Positions 16,639-24,574 of a stretch of DNA of 64,000 nucleotides are shown here, in pieces. The position numbers were made by a program, and so were the translations under genes. This stretch comes from Mycobacterium sp. Aquia_213 (GTDB taxonomy: Bacteria > Actinomycetota > Actinomycetes > Mycobacteriales > Mycobacteriaceae). The notes below the pieces were generated by a model. That model made no database searches and had not been told where the DNA came from. It saw only the letters and a list, made by a program, of their open reading frames with translations. Location of the stretch: the NCBI RefSeq assembly GCF_026625985.1, contig NZ_CP113116.1, positions 3,658,001 to 3,722,000 of the forward strand, read 5' to 3'. Positions within the stretch are counted from its first letter, which is position 1. Each line of letters starts with the position of its first letter.

Positions 16639-17433
16639 ATGGCTCCCATGTCAAGTCGCGCCGACGACAGCGTTGCGGGCCACTGGCTGCTGGCGCGGCT
16701 GGGGAAACGCGTCCTTCGCCCCGGCGGCGTCGGGCTCACCCGCACGATGCTGGCCGGCGCCGAGGTGACCGACGCCGATGTGCTCGAGCTGGCGCCGGGC
16801 CTCGGCCGCACCGCCGCCGAGATCCTCGCCCGGACGCCCCGGTCGTACGTGGGCGCCGAACAGGACCCCGAGGCGGCCGAGACGGTTCGTGGCGTGATCG
16901 CCGGGGCCGGGTCCGGGACGGTCCGGGTCGCCGATGCCGCGGACACAGGATTACCCGACGCCAGTCGCGACGTCGTGATCGGCGAGGCGATGCTGACGAT
17001 GCAGGGCGATGCCACCAAACACGCCATCGTCGCCGAGGCCGCGCGCGTGCTGCGTCCCGGCGGCCGCTACGCGATCCACGAACTCGCACTGACCCCCGAC
17101 AACGTCTCCGAGGAGATCAGCACGGAGATCCGCCAGTCGCTTGCCCGCGCGATCAAGGTGAACGCGCGGCCGCTGACCATCGCCGAATGGTCAGGGTTGT
17201 TGTCGGATCACGGCCTGGTCATCGACCGCGTCGTGACCGCGCCGATGGCGCTGTTGCAACCGCGGCGGATCATCGCCGACGAGGGGCTTTTCGGCGCGCT
17301 GCGGTTTGCCAGAAACCTGCTCCTCAATCCGGACGCCCGCAACCGGGTGCTGACGATGCGCGCCACGTTCCGCGAGCATCGCGAGCGACTGACCGCTGTC
17401 GCGATTGTCGCCCGCAAGCCGGACGACGAGTAA
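16639..17433 (+). CDS. class I SAM-dependent methyltransferase
   Basis: 264 residues with a Rossmann SAM site: motif I VLELAPGLGRTAAEIL near residue 48, an acidic residue in YVGAEQDPEA, motif III RVADAADTGLPDASRDVVIGEAML, and LRPGGRYAIHEL. AGGAAGGACGGGAAAGG upstream gives a good ribosome site for ATG 16639 (MAPMSS). The C-terminus (LLQPRRIIADEGLFGALRFARNL) is typical of a mycobacterial group of UbiE-like methyltransferases; substrate unknown. Divergent from fdxA and probably controlled by the same operator. Confidence 0.87.
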   Translation: MAPMSSRADDSVAGHWLLARLGKRVLRPGGVGLTRTMLAGAEVTDADVLELAPGLGRTAAEILARTPRSYVGAEQDPEAAETVRGVIAGAGSGTVRVADAADTGLPDASRDVVIGEAMLTMQGDATKHAIVAEAARVLRPGGRYAIHELALTPDNVSEEISTEIRQSLARAIKVNARPLTIAEWSGLLSDHGLVIDRVVTAPMALLQPRRIIADEGLFGALRFARNLLLNPDARNRVLTMRATFREHRERLTAVAIVARKPDDE

Positions 17434-17529
17434 GGTCGATTGCTGCGGACGCCGCATTCGACGCCGGCGTTGAACTTAATCGACATTATCGTTGGTTTTA
17501 ATCAGCAATTTCCCTGGCATATATCCATG

Positions 17530-17542
17530 TACCCCTAGGGTA
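17530..17542. promoter_or_regulatory. inverted repeat just upstream of the EthR-like gene
   Basis: TACCC-CTA-GGGTA. With flanking CATG/ATGTG it reaches 9-base arms with two mismatches. It ends 6 bp before the GTG at 17549, a position suited to autorepression. EthR-type regulators are known to bind their own upstream region cooperatively. Confidence 0.5.
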
Positions 17543-17548
17543 TGTGCC

Positions 17549-18268
17549 GTGTCCGACCCCTCGGCGTACACCGGGTACGCGCATGCCTCGCGCGGCCGTC
17601 GTTCGTCGCCTCACTCGGGTGACGACCGGGAGAAGGCGATTCTGGCCACCGCCGAGCGGCTCTTGGAAGAACGGCCGCTCGCCGATTTCTCCGTCGACGA
17701 TCTGGCGAAAGGCGCGGGCATCTCCCGGCCCACCTTCTACTTCTATTTCCAGTCGAAAAACGCGGTGCTGCTGTCGTTGCTGGACCAGATGAACACCAAA
17801 GCGCACGCAGCCCTCAAATCGCTGCGCGCCAAGCTGTCCGGCGACCCGGCGACGCTGTGGCGCGACCGCATCGAGGCGTTCTTTGAGGTCTCGGGATCGC
17901 ACCGCGCGGTTGCCGTGGCCGGTGCGGCGGCCAAATCCACCAACCCCGAGGTCCGCCAGCTGTGGTCGGCGCTGATGCAGAAGTGGATCTCGTTCACCAC
18001 CACCGCGATCAAGGCCGAACGTGAGCGCGGCGCGGCGCCGGACACCATCTCGGCCGAGGATCTGTCCATCGCGCTGAACATGTTGAGCGAGCGGGTGATG
18101 GCCGCGACGTTCACCACCGAGGAGCCGGCGATCCGCGAGGATCGGGTGATCGACACGCTGGTGCACATCTGGCTGGCCAGCATCTACGAGGACGGCGTCG
18201 CCTCCGCCGGGCTGGCCCTACGGGGTACCGCGGCTTCGCTTGCCGAGTACCCGCTCGGCGCGACCTAG
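17549..18268 (+). CDS. TetR-family regulator, EthR-like
   Basis: 239 residues. After ~25 variable residues it follows M. tuberculosis EthR closely: SGDDREKAILATAERLLE, then SVDDLAKGAGISRPTFYFYF as the HTH, LWSALMQKWISFTT, RDRGAAP-like ERERGAAP, and a C-terminal DTLVHIWLASIYEDG. The tail after that is longer than EthR. No ethA-like Baeyer-Villiger monooxygenase is adjacent, so this is a paralogue or relocated regulator. The GTG at 17549 is chosen because the palindrome lies just upstream. The last 51 bp overlap the 3' end of pcaB on the other strand. Confidence 0.88.
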   Translation: MSDPSAYTGYAHASRGRRSSPHSGDDREKAILATAERLLEERPLADFSVDDLAKGAGISRPTFYFYFQSKNAVLLSLLDQMNTKAHAALKSLRAKLSGDPATLWRDRIEAFFEVSGSHRAVAVAGAAAKSTNPEVRQLWSALMQKWISFTTTAIKAERERGAAPDTISAEDLSIALNMLSERVMAATFTTEEPAIREDRVIDTLVHIWLASIYEDGVASAGLALRGTAASLAEYPLGAT

Positions 18269-19459
18269 GGTCTCGTCGATCAACCGGTCGACGGCGCCGA
18301 AATAGGTTGACGACGGCGGCTTCCCGGCCAAGTCGGCGATTGCCCGCTGTTCACCGAGAACGTCTGCCGCACCGAGGTTCTCGGCCATCCGCGCGGCATG
18401 CACCCGCAGCCCGGCCAGCAGCTCGCCGCACTGGGAGCCCGCGATCACGGTCCGCCGGGCCAGGGTCCGCAGCGTGTCCCATTCGGCATGCCAGGCGCCA
18501 TCGGGGCGTTCGTCAATGGCCAGCGCCGCCGCGGTGTGCAGGGTCGCCGCCAACTGCGGTGCGGATAGCGCGGCCCGCCGAATCAAGATGGACAGCACCG
18601 GATTACGCTTGTGCGGCATCGACGACGACCCGCCGCGCCGTTCGGCGGCCGGCTCGCTCAGCTCGCCGATCTCCGGTCGAACCAGAATGACCACGTCCGA
18701 GGCGATCCGGCCCCAGCTATCGGTGCACCCGAGCAAGGCATCCGCCGCCGCGGTGACCGGCGCCCGGGCGGTATGCCATGGCGCTCTGGCGCCTAGGCCC
18801 AAAGCGGCTGCCGCACTGCGCATTGCCCGCTCCGCAACCTCCGCCGGATCGCCCGCGCCGGTGCGCAACGCCGCGAGTTCCGTCGTGGCCGACCAGGTTC
18901 CGACCGCACCGCCGACCTGGACCGGGGTGGACAGACCGGAAAGCCGTTCATACGCGTCGACGACACCGTTGCACCATCCGGCCGCCTTGGCGCCGAAGGT
19001 GGTGGGCGCGGCGTGTTGGGTGAGCGTGCGGGCCACCATCGGGGTGCCCCGATGCGCGTTCGCGAGGACGGCCAGTGTTGAAACCTGTTCGCGCAGCTGT
19101 GTTCCCAGCTCGTCCGCGACGGCGCGTACTCCCAGCATCAGCGCGGTGTCCACGACGTCCTGGCTGGTGAGCCCGCGGTGGATCCACGGGCCGACACCGG
19201 GCTTGGCACGCTGGCGCAGCAACTCGACCAAACCGACGATCGGGTTGCCGGTGTTCTCGGCGGCGACCGCGAGCGCCGCCACGTCCTCGTCGTCCACCAA
19301 GTGCGACAGGTCGGCATTTTCAGCGTCGGCGGGCGCCAGGCCGGCGGCGGCTAAGGCACTCAGCCAGGCGGATTCCACCGCCACCATCGACCGCAGCAGC
19401 GCCCGATCGGTCATGTGCTCGCCGGCGCGGTGATCTCCCGGCCACAACAGATTGGTCAT
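18218..19459 (-). CDS. pcaB: 3-carboxy-cis,cis-muconate cycloisomerase
   Basis: Converts 3-carboxy-cis,cis-muconate to 4-carboxymuconolactone, the second step of the protocatechuate branch of the beta-ketoadipate pathway. 413 residues of the fumarase/aspartase superfamily. The signature GGSSSMPHKRNP carries the catalytic serine loop, with SQDVVDTALML and TLTQHAAPTTFG upstream. The ATG at 19459 overlaps the pcaG stop (ATGA). The frame is open to 19753 only as a shadow of pcaG. pcaC/pcaD/pcaL genes for the next steps are not in the window. Confidence 0.95.
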   Translation of the reverse strand: MTNLLWPGDHRAGEHMTDRALLRSMVAVESAWLSALAAAGLAPADAENADLSHLVDDEDVAALAVAAENTGNPIVGLVELLRQRAKPGVGPWIHRGLTSQDVVDTALMLGVRAVADELGTQLREQVSTLAVLANAHRGTPMVARTLTQHAAPTTFGAKAAGWCNGVVDAYERLSGLSTPVQVGGAVGTWSATTELAALRTGAGDPAEVAERAMRSAAAALGLGARAPWHTARAPVTAAADALLGCTDSWGRIASDVVILVRPEIGELSEPAAERRGGSSSMPHKRNPVLSILIRRAALSAPQLAATLHTAAALAIDERPDGAWHAEWDTLRTLARRTVIAGSQCGELLAGLRVHAARMAENLGAADVLGEQRAIADLAGKPPSSTYFGAVDRLIDETLGRAERVLGKRSRGTP

Positions 19460-19938
19460 CCCCCAGCGCCCCGATACGCCAGAAACACGGTCTCGCGTGG
19501 ACCCTGCAAGTGAATGTCGAACCGGTATTCCGCTCGACTTTCGGCGACACACAACAAGGTTGCTCGCCGGTCGGAATCGACGGCCCGCAACACCGGGTCG
19601 GCGGTCAGGTCTGCGCCGGGCAGATACGCGCGAGTGAACAGTCGGTCCAACAATCCGCGAGCGAAGACGGTGAGGGCGAAGAACGGCGGCCGTCCCGGCG
19701 CCACGGTCGTGAAGCTGTAGCGCCCGGCGGCATCCGTTGCGGCCCTGCCCCATCGGGCGTCGGCTTGCCAGAGTTCGACCACGGCGTCCGGGATCGGCTC
19801 GCCGGCCCCGTCTTGGACCGTGCCGTGCAGCCGGATCGCCGCGACGTCCGAATCATCGACCAACACACTGTCGCAAGGCAACCCGAGGTCGAGGAAGGGT
19901 CCGACGGTTTGCCCTGGGGTGCAGGCTAATTCAGTCAT
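19456..19938 (-). CDS. pcaG: protocatechuate 3,4-dioxygenase alpha subunit
   Basis: Non-iron structural partner of the intradiol dioxygenase. 160 residues from ATG 19938 (MTELACTPGQTVGPF). The alpha-type pattern is present: a GxVxDGAGEPIPDAVVELWQAD strand pair, and the C-terminal RATLLCVAESRAEYRFDIHLQGPRETVF. It overlaps both neighbours: 8 bp with pcaH and 4 bp with pcaB, so the three are translated together. Confidence 0.95.
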   Translation of the reverse strand: MTELACTPGQTVGPFLDLGLPCDSVLVDDSDVAAIRLHGTVQDGAGEPIPDAVVELWQADARWGRAATDAAGRYSFTTVAPGRPPFFALTVFARGLLDRLFTRAYLPGADLTADPVLRAVDSDRRATLLCVAESRAEYRFDIHLQGPRETVFLAYRGAGG

Positions 19939-20695
19939 GCTCGGCCTCGGTCCAGGTGCTGCCCGCCAGCACGATGTCCCATCGATACCCGGTCGCATAC
20001 TCCGGCTCGGTGAGGCCGTGGTCGTAGCCGGCGATCAGCCGTTGGCGCGCAACGGGATCCACGACCGATTGGAAGATCGGGTCCAGATCGAATAGCGGGT
20101 CGCCCGGGAAGTACATCTGGGTGACCAGGCGTTGGGTGAATGCGGTACCGAACAGCGAGAAATGGATGTGCGCCGGGCGCCAGGCGTTGTGATGATTGCG
20201 CCACGGATAGGGGCCGGGCTTGACGGTCAAGAATCGGTACGTCCCGTCGGGCCCGGTCAGGCAGCGGCCCGCCCCGATGAAGTTCGGGTCCAGCGGAGCG
20301 GGGTGCTGGTCGCGCTGGTGGCGGTAGCGGCCGCCGGCGTTCGCCTGCCAGATCTCGATCAGCTGGCCGGCCAGCGGTCGGCCGGATTGGTCGAGCAGCC
20401 GCCCGGCCACGATGATGCGCTCGCCGATCGGCTCTCCCGGATGGCCGGCCGTCAGGTCGGCGTCGCGCGGATCGACACCACGCTCGCCGAAGCACGGCGC
20501 GCAGCGCTCGAGCTCGTGGGGATCCACAAGCAGCAGAGGTTGTTTCGGATGGCGTAGCGCGCTGCTGCGGTACGGCGGATAGTTCAGCCGCGGCCCGGGG
20601 CCCGCACTCGCGCCGTCGACATGCCGGGCCGCGATTTCGGCGATCTCCGCCGTGATGTCAGCCTGCGACGCGACGCGCTCCGGTGCGGCCCTCAC
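19931..20695 (-). CDS. pcaH: protocatechuate 3,4-dioxygenase beta subunit
   Basis: Iron(III) subunit that opens protocatechuate between the two hydroxyls to 3-carboxy-cis,cis-muconate. 254 residues. All four iron ligands are visible at the family spacing: Tyr124, Tyr163, His176 and His178, in YRHQRD and YPWRNHH-NAWRPAHIHF. The GTG at 20695 begins the pcaH-pcaG-pcaB operon, divergent from the ring-hydroxylating dioxygenase genes, which fits a route feeding into protocatechuate. Confidence 0.96.
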   Translation of the reverse strand: MRAAPERVASQADITAEIAEIAARHVDGASAGPGPRLNYPPYRSSALRHPKQPLLLVDPHELERCAPCFGERGVDPRDADLTAGHPGEPIGERIIVAGRLLDQSGRPLAGQLIEIWQANAGGRYRHQRDQHPAPLDPNFIGAGRCLTGPDGTYRFLTVKPGPYPWRNHHNAWRPAHIHFSLFGTAFTQRLVTQMYFPGDPLFDLDPIFQSVVDPVARQRLIAGYDHGLTEPEYATGYRWDIVLAGSTWTEAEHD

Positions 20696-20744
20696 GAAGC
20701 GTGAGGCTACCCGCCCAATTGACCAGCCCGGGCATTCTGCGGGA

Positions 20745-20779
20745 TTCTACTTAGAAGAAGATATTTCTGTATAGCAGAA
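20745..20779. promoter_or_regulatory. two inverted repeats between pcaH and the dioxygenase genes
   Basis: TTCT-ACTT-AGAA at 20745-20756 and TTCTG-TATAG-CAGAA at 20765-20779, centred about 21 bp apart, in the 98-bp space between the divergent catabolic operons. The shared TTCT/AGAA half-sites suggest one regulator bound twice; the IclR protein encoded at 25433-26293 or the EthR-like protein are candidates. Confidence 0.6.
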
Positions 20780-20793
20780 GTGATGAGGTACCC

Positions 20794-22149
20794 GTGGCAG
20801 ACGATTTCGAGGACGGCGTGTTCGAGAATGTGCGCCGCGGCATGATCCCCGCGCACATCTACAACGACAAGCAGCTGTTCGGCCTCGAGAAGGAGCGGCT
20901 GTTCAGCCGGGCGTGGACGTTCGTGGGCCACGAATCGGAGATCCCGCAGGACGGCGACTACGTGGTGCGCCGGGTCCTCGACGATTCCTTCATCCTCACC
21001 CGTGACGCCAAGGGCGACATCCGGGCGATGTTCAATATGTGCCTGCACCGCGGCATGCAGGTGTGCCGGGCGGAGATGGGGAATGCCTCCAACTTCCGGT
21101 GCCCGTATCACGGCTGGACGTATCGCAACGACGGACGGCTCACCGGCCTGCCCTTCCACCGCGAGGCCTATGGCGGCGACGAGGGCTTCACCAGGAGCGC
21201 CCACGGCTTGCTGCCGGCACCGAACTTCGCCAGCTACAACGGCCTGCTGTTCATCAGCATGGATCCGCACGCGAAGCCCTTGGAGGAATTCCTCGGCGAC
21301 TTCCGGTTCTATTTGGACTTCTACACCAAGCAGAGCACCGGCGGCCTGGAAGTGCGGGGGCCGCAGCGCTGGCGGATCAAGGCAAACTGGAAGATCGGCG
21401 CCGAGAACTTCTCCGGCGACATGTACCACACACCGCACACGCACGCGTCGATCGTGGAGATCGGCCTGTTCCGAGAACCCAAGGCGCAGAAGCGCAAAGA
21501 CGGCGCGACCTACTGGGCGCAACGCGGCGGCGGGACCACCTACAAGCTGCCGCCGGGCAGCTTCGAGGAACGAATGCGCTATGTCGGCTATCCCGACGAG
21601 ATGATCGAGCGGATCAAGGGCGTGTGGACACCGCAGCAACAGCGGGTCGTCGGCGAGGACGGGTTCATGATCTCGGCGGCCACCTGCTTTCCCAACCTGA
21701 GCTTCGTGCACAACTGGCCCCGCGTAAGAGACGGGGTGCACGACCGGCATGACGAGGTGCTGCCCTTCATCTCGATCCGCTTGTGGCAGCCCATCAGTGA
21801 GAATGAAACCGAAGTCTGCTCGTGGTTCGCGGTGGACTCCGCCGCGCCACCGCAGTACAAATTGGATTCCTACAAGGCGTATCTGATGTGCTTCGGCTCG
21901 ACCGGCATGTTCGAACAAGACGACGTGGAGAACTGGGTGTCGCTGACCACCACCGCGGGCGGCTCGATGGCACGACGGCTGCTGCTCAACAGCCGGATGG
22001 GCCTACTGTCCGACGATCGCCCGGTGGTCGAGGCGCTGCCCGCCGAGTCCTTCCACGGCCCGGGGCGCGCGCAGGTCGGCTACAACGAGTACAACCAGCG
22101 CGAGTTGCTCAAGTTGTGGGCCGACTATCTGCAGGGGGTCGGCGTATGA
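20794..22149 (+). CDS. ring-hydroxylating dioxygenase alpha subunit (Rieske)
   Basis: Catalytic subunit that cis-dihydroxylates an aromatic ring. 451 residues. The Rieske cluster ligands are Cys83, His85, Cys103 and His106 (CLH then CPYH). The mononuclear iron site is Asp209, His212 and His217 in ENFSGDMYHTPHTH, like naphthalene dioxygenase. The GTG at 20794 is preceded by TGATGAGG. It overlaps the beta subunit gene by 4 bp. The neighbourhood (dihydrodiol dehydrogenase, class II decarboxylase, pcaHGB) suggests phthalate 3,4-dioxygenase activity; benzoate- or cumate-type substrates remain possible. Confidence 0.9.
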   Translation: MADDFEDGVFENVRRGMIPAHIYNDKQLFGLEKERLFSRAWTFVGHESEIPQDGDYVVRRVLDDSFILTRDAKGDIRAMFNMCLHRGMQVCRAEMGNASNFRCPYHGWTYRNDGRLTGLPFHREAYGGDEGFTRSAHGLLPAPNFASYNGLLFISMDPHAKPLEEFLGDFRFYLDFYTKQSTGGLEVRGPQRWRIKANWKIGAENFSGDMYHTPHTHASIVEIGLFREPKAQKRKDGATYWAQRGGGTTYKLPPGSFEERMRYVGYPDEMIERIKGVWTPQQQRVVGEDGFMISAATCFPNLSFVHNWPRVRDGVHDRHDEVLPFISIRLWQPISENETEVCSWFAVDSAAPPQYKLDSYKAYLMCFGSTGMFEQDDVENWVSLTTTAGGSMARRLLLNSRMGLLSDDRPVVEALPAESFHGPGRAQVGYNEYNQRELLKLWADYLQGVGV

Positions 22150-22685
22150 GCCCGAATTTTTCACGAAAGGCCTTGCCGTCGTTACCTTTTGATGACCCCC
22201 GGCATCTGCAGGCGCATCAGTTTCTGGTCGACGAGGCGTACCTGCTGGACGCCCAGCAGTACGAGCTGTGGCTGGAAACCCTGACCGACGATATCCGCTA
22301 CGTGATGCCGGTCCGTGTCACGACCGCACGCGGCGCCGGGTTCGACACCTCTCCGGGGATGGCGCATTTCGACGAGGACAAGTACTCGCTGCGCCAGCGA
22401 GTCGCGCGGATGGGCACCGAACACGCGTGGGCCGAGGACCCGCCGTCGCGGCTGCGCCACTTCGTCACGAATGTGCGGACATTCGAATCCGACGACGCAC
22501 ACCTGGTGGTCGAATCCGCCGAACTGCTGTTCCGCAGCCGCGGCGACGTCAACGAGAGCGCGCTGCTGTCCTGCGGTCGCGAAGACCTGCTGCGCTGGTG
22601 CGATGATCGATGGAAACTCGCGCGGCGCAGGATCGACGCCGACGAGTCGGTATTGCGGATGCAGAACCTGGCGGTGTTCCTGTGA
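22146..22685 (+). CDS. ring-hydroxylating dioxygenase beta subunit
   Basis: 179 residues of the SnoaL/NTF2-like fold that forms the structural half of the alpha3beta3 dioxygenase. Family patterns are FLVDEAYLLDAQQYELWLETLTDDIRYVMPV near the N-terminus, EDPPSRLRHFVTNVR in the middle, and the C-terminal WKLARRRIDADESVLRMQNLAVFL. The ATG at 22146 overlaps the alpha stop (ATGA). Confidence 0.92.
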   Translation: MSPNFSRKALPSLPFDDPRHLQAHQFLVDEAYLLDAQQYELWLETLTDDIRYVMPVRVTTARGAGFDTSPGMAHFDEDKYSLRQRVARMGTEHAWAEDPPSRLRHFVTNVRTFESDDAHLVVESAELLFRSRGDVNESALLSCGREDLLRWCDDRWKLARRRIDADESVLRMQNLAVFL

Positions 22686-22936
22686 ACGACGAACTCGAGC
22701 GGTTGACGGCAGGCGCGGTCGGCGAACCGATCACGGTCGCAAACGAATTCACCGAGGTCGTGATACGGCGAGTCGACACCCGCAATGGATCGAGACTGCT
22801 GATCCGCGCACCGCGAACGGGGCGGTGGATCAGCCTGGACGCACTAGAGGTGGAGGCACTGACGTGGCAGAACCCGGCAACGATGGCGGCGATGGTGGGG
22901 AACTCTCAAGCGCCGCTGCTCCCCGACCCGGAGTGA
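22682..22936 (+). CDS. small protein in aromatic dioxygenase operon, unknown function
   Basis: 84 residues from the GTG at 22682, which overlaps the beta-subunit stop (GTGA). Its own stop overlaps the next gene's GTG in the same way, which argues strongly that it is translated. No cysteines, so it is not a ferredoxin. It reads as a beta-rich N-terminal half (EPITVANEFTEVVIRRVDTRNGSRLLIRAPRTGRW) and a helical tail. Similar ~90-residue proteins accompany some actinobacterial dioxygenases, but I know no function. Confidence 0.75.
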   Translation: MNDELERLTAGAVGEPITVANEFTEVVIRRVDTRNGSRLLIRAPRTGRWISLDALEVEALTWQNPATMAAMVGNSQAPLLPDPE

Positions 22937-23739
22937 CCACTTGGTTGCACGACAAACGTGCATTGGTGGTGGGCGGCGGATCCGGAATCGGCCGGGCCGT
23001 TGTCGACGCCTTCCTCGGCGAGGGATCCAGAGTTGCTGTGCTGGAACGTGATCCGCAGAAATGTGGCGCGCTGGCCGGGCAGCTGCCCGACGTTCGGGTG
23101 GTCGAGGGAGACGCGATCACCAGCGAGGCCAACCACCGCGCGGTCGCCGCGGCGGTCGATTCCTTCGGCGGGCTCGATATCCTGGTCAACTGCGTGGGCG
23201 TCTTCGACTTCTACCGGGGCGTGGCCGATCTCGACGCGGACAACCTGGCGGACGCATTCGACGAAATGTTTCGCACCAACGTGCTGAGCCATCTGCAGTC
23301 CGTCAAGGCGGCGATCCCCGTGCTGCGCAACGGGACCGAGCCGTCGATCATTCTGACCGAGTCCGCGTCGTCGTACTACCCCGGCCGCGGTGGCGCGTTG
23401 TACGTGTCGTCGAAGTTCGCCGTGCGCGGGCTGGTGGCGTCGTTGGCGCACGAGCTCGCGCCGCAGATCCGGGTCAACGGCGTGGCACCCGGCGGCACGC
23501 TCAATACCGACCTGCGTGGCCTGAACAGCCTGGGACTCAAGGACACCCGCCTCGACGACTACCCCAACCGGGCGCGCGACGTCGCCGCCCGCACCCCGTT
23601 GAACGTCGCGCTCTCCGGAGCCGACCACGCGTGGTCGTTCGTGTTCTTGGCCTCGGGCCGGTCGCGCGGCATCACCGGTGAGACCATTCACCCGGACGGG
23701 GGATTCGGCATCGGCACACCGAAAGTGGAGCCACGATGA
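22933..23739 (+). CDS. cis-dihydrodiol dehydrogenase (SDR family)
   Basis: Expected to oxidise the cis-dihydrodiol made by the dioxygenase to a catechol, with NAD. 268 residues from the GTG at 22933. The NAD site is VVGGGSGIGRAV, the structural motif is LVNCVGVFDFY (NAG position as NCVG), and the catalytic Ser-Tyr-Lys lies in TESASSYYPGRGGALYVSSK. It resembles BphB/HcaB dehydrogenases rather than generic ketoreductases. A GTG at 22864 would add 23 residues overlapping the small gene. Overlaps the aldolase-like gene by 4 bp. Confidence 0.9.
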   Translation: MTTWLHDKRALVVGGGSGIGRAVVDAFLGEGSRVAVLERDPQKCGALAGQLPDVRVVEGDAITSEANHRAVAAAVDSFGGLDILVNCVGVFDFYRGVADLDADNLADAFDEMFRTNVLSHLQSVKAAIPVLRNGTEPSIILTESASSYYPGRGGALYVSSKFAVRGLVASLAHELAPQIRVNGVAPGGTLNTDLRGLNSLGLKDTRLDDYPNRARDVAARTPLNVALSGADHAWSFVFLASGRSRGITGETIHPDGGFGIGTPKVEPR

Positions 23740-24461
23740 CCGGCGAGCTGGACAGCCAGCGCGCGCTGGTCGCCCTGGCCTGCCGGGTCGCCGCCGCCCG
23801 CGGCCTGGTCGACGGGATGCTCGGGCACCTGAGTCTGCGCGTCGACGACGATCACCTGCTCGTGCGCTGCCGCAGCGACTCCGATACCGGTGTGGCCGAC
23901 ACCGCGCCCAGCGACATCCGCCTGATCCGATTCGACGGCAGTGCCGGCGCAAGTGGCGAACTCGACGGGTACCGCGTCCCCAACGAATTGCCCATCCACG
24001 TCGAGACCATGCTGGCTCATCCGCGGCACCGGGCCGTCGCGCACCTACACCCACCGGCGGTCGTCGCCGCGGATCTGGCCGGCATCACGATTCGGCCGAT
24101 CTACGGGGCCTACGACATTCCCGGCGCCTGGCTCGCGCGCGACGGCGTGCCCGTTTACCGACGCGCCGTGTTGATCCGCAACAGCGCGCTCGGTAAGGAC
24201 ATGGTGGCCGCGATGGGTGACCGGCCGGTGGTGATCCTGCGCGGACACGGAATCACCAGCGCCGCAGCCACTGTGCCGCAAGCAATCCTGCAGGCGATCA
24301 GCCTCGACGAGCTGGCCCGAATGTCGTTGCGGGTGCGTTCGGCCGGAGGCACGCTGCACGACATCGACGACGCCGACTGGGACGACCTGCCCGATTTGGG
24401 GCCGGCCTTCACCGCCGATGCCGCCTGGCGCCACGAGGTCGCCCGGCTGCGAGCCCACTGA
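23736..24461 (+). CDS. class II aldolase/adducin-like decarboxylase
   Basis: 241 residues. Metal-binding histidines are visible in VAHLHPPAV and RGHGI, the class II aldolase arrangement. In phthalate pathways of Arthrobacter and Rhodococcus, a protein of this family removes CO2 from 3,4-dihydroxyphthalate to give protocatechuate. The position here after a dioxygenase and dehydrogenase and opposite pcaHGB fits that role. Family is sure, substrate is inference. The ATG overlaps the dehydrogenase stop by 4 bp; it is the last gene of the operon. Confidence 0.87.
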   Translation: MTGELDSQRALVALACRVAAARGLVDGMLGHLSLRVDDDHLLVRCRSDSDTGVADTAPSDIRLIRFDGSAGASGELDGYRVPNELPIHVETMLAHPRHRAVAHLHPPAVVAADLAGITIRPIYGAYDIPGAWLARDGVPVYRRAVLIRNSALGKDMVAAMGDRPVVILRGHGITSAAATVPQAILQAISLDELARMSLRVRSAGGTLHDIDDADWDDLPDLGPAFTADAAWRHEVARLRAH

Positions 24462-24574
24462 CCTCGAAGGTCACAAGTTCATATCCTCCGGCGACACTCG
24501 ACGGTTACAGACCGGATTGCTCGCGCGCCCCGCTTAGCCTTGCAAAGGTTTCAACCGGATCAAGGAGTGCACAC

